Assembly (NCBI GenBank): GCA_964618975.1
Contig: CAZUDI010000012.1
Span: 9,141 to 73,140, forward strand
Length of the DNA: 64,000 nucleotides
Origin: CAZUDI01 sp964618975
Lineage (GTDB): Bacteria; Desulfobacterota; Desulfomonilia; UBA1062
Direction of reading: 5' to 3'
Positions within the stretch are counted from its first letter, which is position 1; the number at the start of each line of letters is the position of its first letter. Shown piece by piece: positions 38,250 through 47,976 of this stretch. The notes beneath the pieces are model-generated. The model saw nothing but the letters and a program-made list of their open reading frames with translations. It was not told the DNA's origin and did no database searches. Both the position numbers and the translations under genes were made by a program.

Positions 38250-39633
38250 CGACAAACTCTGGGGAGGACGGTTTCGGGAGGACACCAGCGCCCTGGTGGA
38301 GCGCTTCACCGAGTCGGTGAGTTTTGACCGGCGGCTGGCGCCCTATGATATCGCGGGCAGCCAGGCGCACGCGCGCATGCTCGCCGCGCGTGGCATCATC
38401 ACACAGGACGAGGCCCGCTCCATCTGCGAGGGGCTGGAGGCCATCCTCGCCGACATCGAGGCCGGGCGTTTTGTCTTCGATGCCTCTCGCGAGGATGTCC
38501 ACATGAATATCGAGGCCGAGCTCACCGCCCGCATCGGGGAGGCGGGCAAGAAGCTGCACACGGCCCGCAGCCGCAACGACCAGGTGGCCACCGACCTGCG
38601 GCTGTATGTCCGGGCCCAGATCGGGTGCGTGCGCGTCGCGCTCAAGGCGCTCATGGAGGTGCTCGTCTCCCGGGCCGAGGAGTGGGTGGATGTCATCGTC
38701 CCGGGCATGACCCACCTGCAGCACGCCCAGCCGGTGTCGCTGGCGCACCACTTCCTGGCCTATTTCGAAATGTTTCTGAGGGATTATAGTCGCCTGGGCG
38801 ATGCGTGCGTGCGCGTGAACGTCTCGCCGCTGGGCGCGGCGGCCCTGGCCGGCACCCCCCACGCCATCGACCGCTTCGCCACCGCCGAGGCCCTGGGGTT
38901 CGACCACCCCTGCCGCAATTCCATCGATGCCGTGAGCGACCGGGACTTCGCCGTCGAGACGGTCTTTTGCTGCGCCATGGTGATGCTGCACCTGAGCCGG
39001 TTGTGCGAGGAGATCATCCTGTGGAACTCCCAGGAATTCGCCTTCGTGGAACTGCCGGATGCCTTCTGTACGGGCAGCTCCATCATGCCGCAGAAGAAGA
39101 ACCCGGACGTGGCCGAGCTCGTGCGGGGCAAGGTGGGAAGGGTCTATGGCGACCTCATGAACCTGCTGGTGAGCCTGAAGGCCCTGCCGCTTTCCTACAA
39201 CCGCGATATGCAGGAGGACAAGCCCCCCGTGTTCGACAGTCTGGATACGGTGCAGGCGTGCCTGCAGGTCATGACCGGGCTTGTGGGCGGGATGAAGATC
39301 AACGCACCGGCCATGGCCTCCATGGTGCGGCGCGGATTTCTGACCGCCACCGATCTGGCCGACTACCTGGTGGAAAAGGGGGTGCCCTTCCGCGATGCGC
39401 ACCGCATTACCGGCGAGCTGGTGGCATCCCTCGTGGAGCAGGGGCGCGACATCGAGGACCTGGGCCTGGACGAGCTCAAGCGTTTCTCGGGGGTCTTCGC
39501 TGCGGACGTCCTCGAGCGCGTGCGCCCCGCCGCCTCGGTCGACCGCCGGCTCAGCTACGGCGGGACCGCCCGCGAGCGCGTGCGCGCGGCCCTGGCCCAG
39601 GCTCGGGAACTCCTGGCGGGGAGCGCGGGATGA
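38242..39633 (+). CDS. argH: Argininosuccinate lyase
   Basis: A 463-aa fumarase/aspartase-superfamily enzyme releasing arginine and fumarate. It starts MADDKLWGGRF, and the signature GSSIMPQKKNPDVAEL near residues 278-293 carries the catalytic serine loop. Eight-base overlap with argG and four-base overlap (ATGA) with the next lipoprotein gene. No anomalies. Confidence 0.96.
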
Positions 39634-40025
39634 GGGGGCTTTGCGCGGGAAGATCCACGGCCCTGGCCGGGGTGGTCCTGGTGTGCCTGGTGCTGATCTG
39701 CGGCTGTGGCCGCAAATTGCCGCCGCAGCCGCCTGGCCTGGCGTCTCCGGTGGTGGTGCGCTCGATCGGGTTTACGTCTGAGGGCGTGGCGGCGCGTCTG
39801 ACGTGCAATGTACCGGGTGCGACCGTGGTGCTGCTGGGCAAGCCCAAGGGGATCTGTCCGCATTGCACCGACGACCTCACGCGGCGTGCCTCCGGGGTGT
39901 GTCCCGCGGGGGGGCGGATGGTCCTGCTGGATCCCGCCCCGGGGGGAGGGGACATGGTCTACCGGGTGGCACTGGAAAAGGACGGGACCTCCTGGCTGGG
40001 TGAGGCCCGGATCGTGAAGCCCTGA
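39630..40025 (+). CDS. LptM-like lipoprotein with C-terminal extension
   Basis: A 131-aa lipoprotein. A hydrophobic signal ends in the lipobox ICGC with the lipidated Cys at residue 26, followed by GRKLPPQPPG, reminiscent of the CGxKGP/PP start of LptM/YifL proteins. In Gammaproteobacteria the short LptM assists LptD disulfide maturation and its gene lies next to DAP/lysine genes. Here too it lies directly between argH and lysA. Unlike LptM it continues about 95 residues, including a CPHC pair, so the extra part may have another role. Start codon overlaps argH. Confidence 0.65.
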   Translation: MRGLCAGRSTALAGVVLVCLVLICGCGRKLPPQPPGLASPVVVRSIGFTSEGVAARLTCNVPGATVVLLGKPKGICPHCTDDLTRRASGVCPAGGRMVLLDPAPGGGDMVYRVALEKDGTSWLGEARIVKP

Positions 40026-40065
40026 AGCGATCGAGAGCGCGGGGTAAGCAAGGAGGGCGAGCGCC

Positions 40066-41322
40066 ATGCACGATTTCGAATACAAAAACGGCCGGCTCCA
40101 CTGCGGAGACGTGGCCCTTGAGGACATCGCCAAGGAGGTGGGGACGCCGTTCTACTGCTATAGCCGGCCCACGATCATGAGGCACATCCGCGCCTTCGAG
40201 GGGCCGCTGGCGGACGTCGACCACCAGACCTGCTTCGCCATGAAGGCCAACTCGTCCCAGTCCGTCCTGGCCATCATGGCACGGGAGGGCCTGGGCGCGG
40301 ATGTCGTCTCGGGGGGCGAGCTTTTCCGGGCGCGCCGTGCGGGCATCCCCGCCGGGCGCATCGTGTATTCCGGGGTGGGCAAGACCACCTCCGAGATCGA
40401 CATGGCGATCACCGCGGGCATCATGATGTTCAACATCGAGAGTGAAGAGGAGCTGGAGGTGATCCACGCGCGGGCGCGCACCCTGAGGCGCAAGGCCCCC
40501 ATCGCCATCCGCGTCAATCCGGATGTGGACCCGGGTACCCACCCCTACATCTCCACGGGCCTCAAGAAGAACAAGTTCGGCATCGATATCGAGGGTTCCC
40601 TGAACCAGTATCTGCGGGCCAGCCGGATGGAATGGATCGAGGTGGTGGGCATGGACTGCCACATCGGCAGCCAGCTGACGGAGATCGGACCCTTCATCGA
40701 CGCCGCCGACCGGCTCAAACACCTCATGCAGCGCCTGGCCGGCCAGGGCATTGCCTTCCGGTACCTGGACCTGGGAGGCGGCCTCGGCATTACCTACTCC
40801 GACGAGGTTCCGCCCAACCCCGCCGACTATGCGCACGCCATTCGTGATGCCGTGGGCGACCTGGGACTCACGCTCGTGTTCGAGCCCGGCCGCGTCATCG
40901 TGGGCAATGCCGGGGTGCTTGTGACCGAGGTGCTCTACCGCAAACCCACCGAGCTCAAGACCTTCATCGTGGTGGATGCGGGCATGAACGACCTCGTGCG
41001 CCCCGCCTTCTACAACGCCTACCACGAGATCCGGCCGCTCACGGCCAAAGACGAGCGGCGCGAGAAGGCCGACGTGGTGGGGCCCATCTGCGAGACCAGT
41101 GACTTCCTCGCCCGCGACCGCGAGTTGCCCCTCCTGTCACGCGGGGACCTGCTGGCCGTGATGAGCTCGGGCGCCTATGGTTTCACCATGGCCTCCAACT
41201 ACAACTCCCGGCCCCGGCCGCCCGAGGTTTTGGTGGATGGAGGGCGCTATTGTGTGGTAACCAGGAGGGAGACATACGCGGACCTCATCTCCGGCGAGAC
41301 GCTGGCGGATGAGGGTCTCTAA
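40066..41322 (+). CDS. lysA: Diaminopimelate decarboxylase
   Basis: A 418-aa fold-III PLP enzyme making lysine from meso-DAP. The Schiff-base lysine lies in CFAMKANSSQ near residue 60; the glycine-rich DLGGGLGITY near 235-244 and GPICETSDFLA near 343-353 carry the conserved substrate residues. GGAGGGCGAGCGCC precedes the ATG. Continues the arg operon into lysine synthesis. Confidence 0.95.
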   Translation: MHDFEYKNGRLHCGDVALEDIAKEVGTPFYCYSRPTIMRHIRAFEGPLADVDHQTCFAMKANSSQSVLAIMAREGLGADVVSGGELFRARRAGIPAGRIVYSGVGKTTSEIDMAITAGIMMFNIESEEELEVIHARARTLRRKAPIAIRVNPDVDPGTHPYISTGLKKNKFGIDIEGSLNQYLRASRMEWIEVVGMDCHIGSQLTEIGPFIDAADRLKHLMQRLAGQGIAFRYLDLGGGLGITYSDEVPPNPADYAHAIRDAVGDLGLTLVFEPGRVIVGNAGVLVTEVLYRKPTELKTFIVVDAGMNDLVRPAFYNAYHEIRPLTAKDERREKADVVGPICETSDFLARDRELPLLSRGDLLAVMSSGAYGFTMASNYNSRPRPPEVLVDGGRYCVVTRRETYADLISGETLADEGL

Positions 41323-41336
41323 CGATGGGGGGAGAT

Positions 41337-42209
41337 ATGTTTTCAGGGGCAATTGTCGCCATCGTGACGCCCTTCAAGAACGGCACGGTGGATGAGGAGG
41401 CCTTCAGGGCCCTGGTCGACTTCCAGATCGAGGCCGGGGTCAGCGGAATCGTGCCCTGTGGAACCACCGGCGAGTCGGCCACGCTCACGCATGCAGAGCA
41501 CAATCACGTGATCGATATCACCGTTGATCAGGTTGCCGGCAGGGTGCCGGTCATCGCGGGCACGGGCTCAAATTCCACGGCCGAGGCCATCCGGCTCACC
41601 CGCCATGCCCAGGAGGCCGGTGCGGATGCGGCGTTGCTGATCACCCCCTACTACAACAAGCCTCCCCAGAGGGGGCTCTTCGAACATTACCAGGCCGTGG
41701 CGCGTGCCTGCGACCTGCCCCAGATCCTCTACAATGTCCCGGGGCGCACCGGGGTGAACATGGCCACGGAGACCATCCTGAAGCTAGCCGCGATCGACAA
41801 CATCGTGGGGATCAAGGAGGCCAGCGGCGATCTCGTCAAGTGCATCCACATCGTGCGCGATGCCCCGCCTGATTTCTGCCTGCTTTCGGGGGAGGACGCC
41901 CTGAACCTGCCCATCCTGGCCGTGGGTGGCAAGGGCGCCATCTCGGTGACGACCAACGTGGTGCCGCGACGCATGTCCGAAATGATGGCGGCCTGGTTCG
42001 GGGGGGAGGCGCAGCGCGCCCTCGAGATCCACGCGGGACTGATGGAGCTGCATGAGGCCATGTTCATCGAGACCAACCCCATCCCGGTCAAGACCGCCCT
42101 GGCCCTGATGGGACGCCTGGACGAGGAATTCAAGCTGCCCCTGTGCCCCATGAGTGCGGAGAACAAGGTCAGGCTCGCGGATGTTCTTAAGAAATACGAC
42201 TGCTTATAG
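41337..42209 (+). CDS. dapA: 4-Hydroxy-tetrahydrodipicolinate synthase
   Basis: A 290-aa TIM-barrel aldolase condensing pyruvate and aspartate semialdehyde. The Schiff-base lysine lies in VGIKEASGDL near residue 160, preceded by YNVPGRTGVN near 132. I use the ATG at 41337 (MFSGAIVAIVTPF) because family members start there; an ATG at 41325 in frame adds four residues and has an arguably better spaced GAGGG site. Directly downstream of lysA. Confidence 0.95.
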   Translation: MFSGAIVAIVTPFKNGTVDEEAFRALVDFQIEAGVSGIVPCGTTGESATLTHAEHNHVIDITVDQVAGRVPVIAGTGSNSTAEAIRLTRHAQEAGADAALLITPYYNKPPQRGLFEHYQAVARACDLPQILYNVPGRTGVNMATETILKLAAIDNIVGIKEASGDLVKCIHIVRDAPPDFCLLSGEDALNLPILAVGGKGAISVTTNVVPRRMSEMMAAWFGGEAQRALEIHAGLMELHEAMFIETNPIPVKTALALMGRLDEEFKLPLCPMSAENKVRLADVLKKYDCL

Positions 42210-42221
42210 GAGGGGAAGGCC

Positions 42222-43025
42222 ATGATCCGGGTGGGGGTTGTCGGAGCGGGGGGTCGTATGGGCGCCCTCATCACACAGGGAGTCCTGTCCCAGGCGGACA
42301 TGCAGCTCGCAGGCGCCCTGGAGACAGCGGCACATCCGATCGTGGGCAGGGACCCGGGGCTGTCCCTGGGAGGAGGGCCCACCGGGATCACGGTCACGGC
42401 CCGGCGGGAGGAGGCCTTTGCCGAGTGCGACGTCATCATCGATTTCTCCGTGCCTCAGGCCACCCTCGAGAATGCGCGCTACGCCGCCTTGGAGCACAAG
42501 GCCCTGGTGATCGGAACCACGGGAATGGACGAGCAGCAGCGCCGCACGATCGCCGAGTTGGCGGAAAGGACCCCCATGGTGATGGCGCCCAACATGAGCA
42601 TCGGGGTCAATGTCATGTTCAAGGTCGCGGGCCTGGTGGCGCGCCTGCTCGAGGACTACGATATCGAGATCGTGGAGACCCACCACCGCCACAAGCAGGA
42701 CGCCCCCTCGGGGACGGCCATCGGTCTGGCCGAGGCGGTGGCCCGCGCGCGGGGCGTGTCCCTGGCGGAACACGCCCGCTATGCACGCCACGGGATCATC
42801 GGTGAGCGGCCCGCAGGCCAGATCGGCATCCAGAGCCTCAGGGCCGGGGATGTGGTGGGCGACCACACCGTCATGTTCGCCGGTGGCGGCGAGCGCATCG
42901 AGCTCACGCACCGTGCCCATTCGCGCGCGAATTTCGCCCAGGGCGCGGTCAGGGCCGCGCACTGGGTGGTATCCCAGGGTCCTGGTCTCTACACCATGCT
43001 GGATGTACTGGGGCTCGAACCGTGA
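42222..43025 (+). CDS. dapB: 4-Hydroxy-tetrahydrodipicolinate reductase
   Basis: A 267-aa NAD(P)H-dependent reductase. The cofactor motif VGAGGRMG is at about residues 6-13, and the substrate motif ETHHRHKQDAPSGTA near 154-168 includes the catalytic HHRHK. Overlaps the following FAH-family gene by four bases. It completes dapAB-lysA; dapD/E or dapL and dapF are not in the window. Confidence 0.95.
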   Translation: MIRVGVVGAGGRMGALITQGVLSQADMQLAGALETAAHPIVGRDPGLSLGGGPTGITVTARREEAFAECDVIIDFSVPQATLENARYAALEHKALVIGTTGMDEQQRRTIAELAERTPMVMAPNMSIGVNVMFKVAGLVARLLEDYDIEIVETHHRHKQDAPSGTAIGLAEAVARARGVSLAEHARYARHGIIGERPAGQIGIQSLRAGDVVGDHTVMFAGGGERIELTHRAHSRANFAQGAVRAAHWVVSQGPGLYTMLDVLGLEP

Positions 43026-43762
43026 AGATCGCCCGCGCCCTCCTGCCCGACGGCCGCCCCACCTGGTGCGCCACCGAGGATGGACAGCACTTTTTCCGCT
43101 ACGAGCCGGGGAGAGACTCCCGGGGAGAGGCCCTCGAGGTCGTGCGGCTGCTGGCCCCGGTCACGCCCACCAAGATCGTGGCCGTGGGTCTGAACTATCG
43201 CGACCATGCCCGGGAGGTGGGCCTGGACCTGCCCCAGACGCCCATGCTCTTCCTGAAGCCTGCCAGTTGTGTGATCGGTCCCGGAGAGGATATCCGCTAC
43301 CCGGAGCAGTCCTCCCGGGTCGATTTCGAGGCCGAGCTGGCGGTCGTGATCGCCCGGCGCTGCTCGCGCATTGCACCTGACGAGGCCCCGGCCTATATCC
43401 TCGGGCTGACCTGTTTCAACGACGTCACGGCCCGCGACCTGCAGGTGCAAGACGGGCAATGGACGCGCGCCAAGTCCTTCGACACCTTCGGGCCCGTGGG
43501 CCCGTGGATCGCCACCGGGCTCGCCGGCGGCGGTCTCAGGATCGAGGCCCGGCTTAACGGCGAGGTCCGGCAGTCATCCAGCACGGACAATTTGATCTTC
43601 CCGGTGCCGGAGCTGGTAGCCTTCATCTCGCATGTCATGACCCTGGAGGCGGGGGATCTGATCGCCACCGGCACGCCGGCGGGCATCGCCCCCATGGAGC
43701 GCGGGGACACGGTGGAAGTGGAGATCGAGGGTATCGGGGTGCTTAAGAACCGGGTAGTATGA
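43022..43762 (+). CDS. Fumarylacetoacetate hydrolase (FAH) family protein
   Basis: A 246-aa single-domain FAH-family enzyme. Members include acylpyruvases, oxaloacetate tautomerases/decarboxylases and 2-hydroxyhepta-2,4-diene-dioate isomerases. Visible: GLNYRDHAREVGL near residues 58-70, metal ligands in DFEAELAVVI near 101-110, and TGTPAGI near 219-225. It overlaps dapB and folK by four bases each, so it is tightly embedded in the biosynthetic operon. A metabolite-repair role, such as oxaloacetate tautomerase, would fit that context but is inference. Confidence 0.85.
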   Translation: MKIARALLPDGRPTWCATEDGQHFFRYEPGRDSRGEALEVVRLLAPVTPTKIVAVGLNYRDHAREVGLDLPQTPMLFLKPASCVIGPGEDIRYPEQSSRVDFEAELAVVIARRCSRIAPDEAPAYILGLTCFNDVTARDLQVQDGQWTRAKSFDTFGPVGPWIATGLAGGGLRIEARLNGEVRQSSSTDNLIFPVPELVAFISHVMTLEAGDLIATGTPAGIAPMERGDTVEVEIEGIGVLKNRVV

Positions 43763-44262
43763 TGCGGGGGTTTCTGTCTCTCGGCTCCAACCAGGGTGAC
43801 CGGGAGGCATATCTGCGTCGGGCGATTGAGTGCCTGAGGCAGGAAAGGGTGGTGGTACTCGCCAGATCGAGCATCTACGAAACCAGGCCCGTCGAGGTGG
43901 ACGAGGAGCAGATGCCATATCTCAATCTGGTGGCATGGATCGTAAGCGATCGTGATCCTTTGAGACTTCTGGAGCTCTGCCAGAGGGTAGAGGTAAGTCT
44001 GGGCCGGAAGAGACCCTATGCCCATGCCCCCCGGACGATCGATATCGACATCCTCATGCTGGACGGGCTCGTCCTGGCCACGCCGGCGCTCACGCTGCCA
44101 CACCCGCGCCTGGAGGTGCGGGCCTTCGTGATTCATCCCCTGAGCGAATTGTGCCCCTCTCTGATGCTGCCCTCGGGCCGGTCGGTATTGGAGGTAAAGA
44201 AAGCCCTGGGGGATGACGAGATAGTGGGTGTGTGGAAGGATGATCATGGGCAGTCAGGCTGA
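43759..44262 (+). CDS. folK: 6-Hydroxymethyl-7,8-dihydropterin pyrophosphokinase
   Basis: A 167-aa HPPK catalysing pyrophosphate transfer from ATP in folate synthesis. The opening SLGSNQGDREAYLRRAI and the signature RPYAHAPRTIDIDILM near residues 84-99 are diagnostic. Two adjacent ATGs (43759 and 43762) could start it. Its 3' end overlaps the sensor kinase gene. folK at the end of arg-lys operons is familiar in Deltaproteobacteria. Confidence 0.92.
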   Translation: MMRGFLSLGSNQGDREAYLRRAIECLRQERVVVLARSSIYETRPVEVDEEQMPYLNLVAWIVSDRDPLRLLELCQRVEVSLGRKRPYAHAPRTIDIDILMLDGLVLATPALTLPHPRLEVRAFVIHPLSELCPSLMLPSGRSVLEVKKALGDDEIVGVWKDDHGQSG

Positions 44263-45745
44263 GACCCCCAAGACGATTCTGGTGGCGGACGATAACCGCG
44301 ATGTGAATACGGTCATCACCGCCATGCTTGAGGAGAGCGGGTTTGCCGTGGTGCAGGCCTTTGATGGGGACGAGGCCGTGCAGGTTTTTCGGTCTCAGTC
44401 CCCGGACCTGGTGGTCCTCGATTACCGCATGCCCAATAAGGACGGGATTGACGTCCTCAAGGAGATCCGCCGGCTCGATGCCCATGCCTTTGTGATCTTC
44501 ATGACCGGAGAGGGCTCGGAACACGTGGCGGTGGAGGCCATGAAGGCCGGGGCCCGCGATTACCTCACCAAGCCCGTCGCCCATGACGACCTGATCCAGC
44601 TCGTGACCAAGCTCGTGCACGACCGAGACATCCTGCTGGAGAATATGCGCCTCAAGGCCCGGGGGGATGCCTACAAGAATTATCTGGTCACCCTGAGCGA
44701 GACCATGGGCGAGGCGCTGGTGACCACGGATGCCTCCGGCAGCATCCAGTACATGAACTATATGGCCCGGCAGCTGTGGGGGCCCGAGGAGCAGATGAAG
44801 GGCAAGAGCCTCAATGAACTCTTCGAGCACCCCCAGCAGGAGACCTTCACGGACATCAAGCTGGCCCTGGCTGAGGGCCGGAACTGGTTCGAGGACGAGT
44901 ACACCTTCCGCAAGGCCGACGGGGTGACCTTCATCGGGGTGCTCACCGCCTCGGCGCTGACCAGCGAGAAATATGCGGGGGGCCTGGTGATCGTGATCCG
45001 CGACCTCACCGATATCGACGAGATGCGCCGACAGATCATCAATGCCGAGAAGCTGGCCTCCCTGGGCAAGGTGGTGGAGGGCGTGGCGCACGAGATCCGC
45101 AATTCGCTTACCTCGCTGGGCGGCTTTTCCCGCCGGCTCGAAAGGTCCTGCTACCTCGACCAGCACCAGAAGGTATATGTGGATTATATCATCGAAGACG
45201 TGAAACGCCTCGAGAACATGATCATGGATATCGAGGAATACGTGAACTACACCAAGATCCACCGCCCCCAGTTCGCGCTCACCGATATCGAGGACGTCAT
45301 CGACGAGTCCCTCATCCGGGCCGTGGGCGGTGGCCGTTTTCAGGATATCACCTACGAGGTCAACCTTCCCGAGGATCTCGAGCCCATCACCGCGGATCAC
45401 AACTTCCTGGTGGAGGCCTTCTGGCACCTCTTCGTGAATGCCTGCGAGGCCATGGAGGGCCGGGGCAAGCTGGAGGTGCTCGTGGGCCGCAATCCCAACT
45501 ACCTGATCATCGATGTGATCGACTCCGGCAAGGGGATCCCCGGCGACGAGATCAAGGACATCTTCAACCCGTTCTATACCTCCAAGGTCACCGGCGCGGG
45601 GCTGGGACTGTCCAAGGTGTATATGATCATCGAGGAACACGGCGGCTTCATCACGGTGAATTCCGCCGAGGGCAAGGGCACGCGCATGCGGGTATACCTG
45701 CCGCGCAAGCGTATCATGAAACCGCACCATGCGCGGACGCGTTGA
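44246..45745 (+). CDS. Response regulator-PAS-histidine kinase hybrid
   Basis: A 499-aa cytoplasmic signalling protein with an N-terminal receiver domain and phospho-acceptor D59 in LVVLDYRMPNKDG, Thr/Lys at MTGEG and TKPVA. A PAS domain spans about 145-250, and a HisKA/HATPase kinase carries the His in VEGVAHEIRNSL near 275 with G boxes DSGKGIP and GAGLGLS. No membrane segment. The start ATG at 44246 is five bases after GGAAGGA; ATG 44240 is possible. No output domain and no partner gene nearby. It overlaps folK, suggesting co-transcription. Confidence 0.85.
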   Translation: MGSQAETPKTILVADDNRDVNTVITAMLEESGFAVVQAFDGDEAVQVFRSQSPDLVVLDYRMPNKDGIDVLKEIRRLDAHAFVIFMTGEGSEHVAVEAMKAGARDYLTKPVAHDDLIQLVTKLVHDRDILLENMRLKARGDAYKNYLVTLSETMGEALVTTDASGSIQYMNYMARQLWGPEEQMKGKSLNELFEHPQQETFTDIKLALAEGRNWFEDEYTFRKADGVTFIGVLTASALTSEKYAGGLVIVIRDLTDIDEMRRQIINAEKLASLGKVVEGVAHEIRNSLTSLGGFSRRLERSCYLDQHQKVYVDYIIEDVKRLENMIMDIEEYVNYTKIHRPQFALTDIEDVIDESLIRAVGGGRFQDITYEVNLPEDLEPITADHNFLVEAFWHLFVNACEAMEGRGKLEVLVGRNPNYLIIDVIDSGKGIPGDEIKDIFNPFYTSKVTGAGLGLSKVYMIIEEHGGFITVNSAEGKGTRMRVYLPRKRIMKPHHARTR

Positions 45746-45763
45746 TCACCAGGGGATATAGGC

Positions 45764-46375
45764 GTGAAGGGATCGGGGTCAGGGCACGGACGCGGCGGCA
45801 GGCAGTGGATCATCCTGGCGGCGCTGCCGCTCTGGCTGGGAATCTCAGCCGCGGGGCTTGCGCCTGCGTGGGCGGACATCTTTGTCCGCAAGCAGGCCGA
45901 CGGCACGTTGCAGTTCACCAATTGCCCCCTGCAGACCGACTGGAGGGTCTATATCAGCGAACGACCGCGGTCGCACCATGCCGCCTTGGACGACACACGC
46001 CGCGCCATCGACGAGATCGCCCGGATCTACGGCGTGGAACCGGGCCTGGTCAGGGGGATCATTCAGGTGGAGTCCGGCTTTGATCCGCATGCGCTCTCAA
46101 ACAAGGGTGCCGTGGGGCTCATGCAGGTCCTACCCGCCACGGCGCTCGAGATGGGCTTCGACGACCCCTGGGACCCGATCCAGAACATCAATGCGGGCAC
46201 CAAGTACATTTCGCAGCTGCTCAGGCGCTACAAGGGCGATCTGGCCAAGGCCCTGGCGGCCTACAATGCCGGGCCCACGGTGGTGGATGTCTGCGACGGG
46301 ATTCCCCCCTATGAAGAAACCCGTAATTATGTTAAGCATGTTTTGGCTCTCATCGACACACAGGGGGGGGAGTGA
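45764..46375 (+). CDS. Lytic transglycosylase (SLT domain)
   Basis: A 203-aa exported murein hydrolase. The signal segment (about residues 14-37, cut after AWA) is followed by a short DUF4124-like strand region FVRKQADGTLQFTN. The SLT lysozyme-like domain has catalytic E103 in IIQVESGFDP, GAVGLMQVLP near 117-126, and AAYNAGP near 166-172. A GTG start at 45764 is used. Cleaves peptidoglycan glycan strands; it lies between the sensor kinase and pgsA, with a three-base-scale junction to the latter. Confidence 0.88.
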   Translation: MKGSGSGHGRGGRQWIILAALPLWLGISAAGLAPAWADIFVRKQADGTLQFTNCPLQTDWRVYISERPRSHHAALDDTRRAIDEIARIYGVEPGLVRGIIQVESGFDPHALSNKGAVGLMQVLPATALEMGFDDPWDPIQNINAGTKYISQLLRRYKGDLAKALAAYNAGPTVVDVCDGIPPYEETRNYVKHVLALIDTQGGE

Positions 46376-46377
46376 GC

Positions 46378-46911
46378 ATGAATACGGCCAATATCCTGAC
46401 CATGTCACGCATCATCGTGGTGCCTCTGATCGCGGTACTGCTCTATTACGGCGGGTTCTGGCCCTCCATGGCGGCGGCTTTGCTGTTCATCCTGGCCACC
46501 ATCACCGACTCCCTCGACGGCTATGTCGCCCGCAAGTATCACATGGAATCCAACCTGGGGCGGTTGCTCGATCCGCTGGCCGACAAGCTGCTCATTGCCA
46601 CCGTGCTCATCATGCTCATCCCTCTGGGCCGGGCCCCGGCCTGGGTGGTGGCCCTGATTATCGGGCGCGAGTTAGCGGTCACCGGGGTGCGGGGCATCGC
46701 CACGGAAAAGCAGATCGTCATCGCCGCCAACTGGCTGGGGAAGTACAAGACCGCCTTCCAGTGCGCGGCGCTCATCCCGCTGCTCATTCACTACACCATC
46801 TTGGGGGTGAACTTTCAGCTCGCCGGTGAATTTTTCCTCTGGATCGCCGTGTTCTTCACCGTGTGGTCGGGCTTCGACTACATCTTCACCTACGTCCGGC
46901 AGGCCATCTGA
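46378..46911 (+). CDS. pgsA: CDP-diacylglycerol-glycerol-3-phosphate 3-phosphatidyltransferase
   Basis: A 177-aa inner-membrane enzyme committing CDP-DAG to phosphatidylglycerol. The CDP-alcohol phosphotransferase motif is complete: DSLDGYVARK then GRLLDPLADK (about residues 43-72). Several membrane segments flank it. The ATG at 46378 is five bases after GGGGGGAG and just beyond the previous stop; a GTG at 46372 is less likely. Confidence 0.92.
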   Translation: MNTANILTMSRIIVVPLIAVLLYYGGFWPSMAAALLFILATITDSLDGYVARKYHMESNLGRLLDPLADKLLIATVLIMLIPLGRAPAWVVALIIGRELAVTGVRGIATEKQIVIAANWLGKYKTAFQCAALIPLLIHYTILGVNFQLAGEFFLWIAVFFTVWSGFDYIFTYVRQAI

Positions 46912-47053
46912 GACCCGGAGCCGAGGTTGCTTCGCCCGGGGATCCCTCTCCACAGAGAAGCCTTCCCGCGTCCATTCCCCGGCGTCAGGCCTATCCTGGG
47001 TGTCGGTCTCTTCGTCCGGCAGGATTCCCCCGCCGCTTCCGGGTACAGGGACC

Positions 47054-47245
47054 CTAGTGCGTGTTGATGTTCAGCGTGGAATACAGGGGGCAGTAGCCGC
47101 TCAAGGATGAAGACAGCAACATGCCGCCTATAACCAGGAGCAGTCCGGCCGTCCCCCTGAGCCAGCCCTTGAGGTAGGCCAGAATGAAGATGAGAGCCAT
47201 GAGCGCCCTGAGGATCCGATCGACAGTTCCGACATTCGTTTTCAC
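47054..47245 (-). CDS. DUF2892 small membrane protein
   Basis: A 63-aa two-helix membrane protein of the DUF2892/YgaP-C-terminal type: KTNVGTVDRILRALMALIFI at the start, then a second helix and ...GYCPLYSTLNINT, with a Cys typical of the family. The GTG at 47245 is eight bases after a perfect AAGGAGG and matches the family start, so the longer frame (to 47278) is rejected. Often linked to sulfur or redox functions, but its role is unknown. Convergent with pgsA. Confidence 0.8.
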   Translation of the reverse strand: MKTNVGTVDRILRALMALIFILAYLKGWLRGTAGLLLVIGGMLLSSSLSGYCPLYSTLNINTH

Positions 47246-47391
47246 AAGCAGGTCCTCCTTATACACGCTCCGGGTCACAGTTCCCAGAGGCTTTCGGCGC
47301 CTGGCGGGGCGTCCCTAAGAGAGTGCTTTCGCTCAGGGGCACATTCCCTTGCCTATTGCATCATCGAGACGGTTCCATTGTGAACCAGGTC

Positions 47392-47976
47392 TCACGGACT
47401 GTCAACGGGATGGCAGTCGTCTTGGAGGAAGCAGCGGATGCACCGGGCCACAGCCGCTTCCGACTGGGTGTCCAGGTCGCATATCGCATAATCAAGCCCC
47501 TGCCCGCAGCGCGACGCGAAGATGTCAAGCAGCTCCTTACGCACCACCAGGAGGGTGGGGTGGGCCCGGTCCATGAGGCGCTGGTAGAGTCCGAGATGAC
47601 CCTGTCCGCGCAACTCCAGCTTGCCGAACTCATCGAAGACAAAGGGCAGATCCTCCCGGATAACCTCGAAAAGGGCATCGACGCGCGCGAAGGCCCCGTC
47701 ATGAAAGGCAAAGCGGGACGTGGAAAGCTCTCTTTTGAGGGCCTCCGGTGGCGTCGGGGCGTGGGAAATCCCCATGGGGATGCTTTTCCCCTGGGGCAGC
47801 ACCAGTAGGGTGATGCCCACCGCGTGCGGACGGGAGAAATCCTTCAGGCTCAGGAAACCCTGCACCTGAAGGTGGCCCTCGTCGATGACCTCTTTCAGGA
47901 GCGTGGTCTTGCCGCGGCCGATCGAGCCGGTGAGGATCAAGAGGTGCGGCTTTGTGGTTACAGGGCTCAAACCCAT
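47392..47976 (-). CDS. THEP1-like nucleoside-triphosphatase
   Basis: A 194-aa P-loop NTPase. Walker A GSIGRGKTTLL is near residues 17-27, and the Walker-B-like VFDEFGKLELRG near 112-123 matches the NTPase_1/THEP1 pattern (D-E-x-G-x-x-E). GGGAGA precedes the ATG at 47976. The family hydrolyses NTPs; in anaerobes related proteins sit near molybdopterin or metal-cofactor genes, which is not the case here. Function unknown. Confidence 0.72.
   Translation of the reverse strand: MGLSPVTTKPHLLILTGSIGRGKTTLLKEVIDEGHLQVQGFLSLKDFSRPHAVGITLLVLPQGKSIPMGISHAPTPPEALKRELSTSRFAFHDGAFARVDALFEVIREDLPFVFDEFGKLELRGQGHLGLYQRLMDRAHPTLLVVRKELLDIFASRCGQGLDYAICDLDTQSEAAVARCIRCFLQDDCHPVDSP

Noticed and set aside
38805..39629. 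N-terminal extension of the lipoprotein frame inside argH
   Set aside because: Out-of-frame reading of argH; the signal peptide and lipobox begin at 39630.
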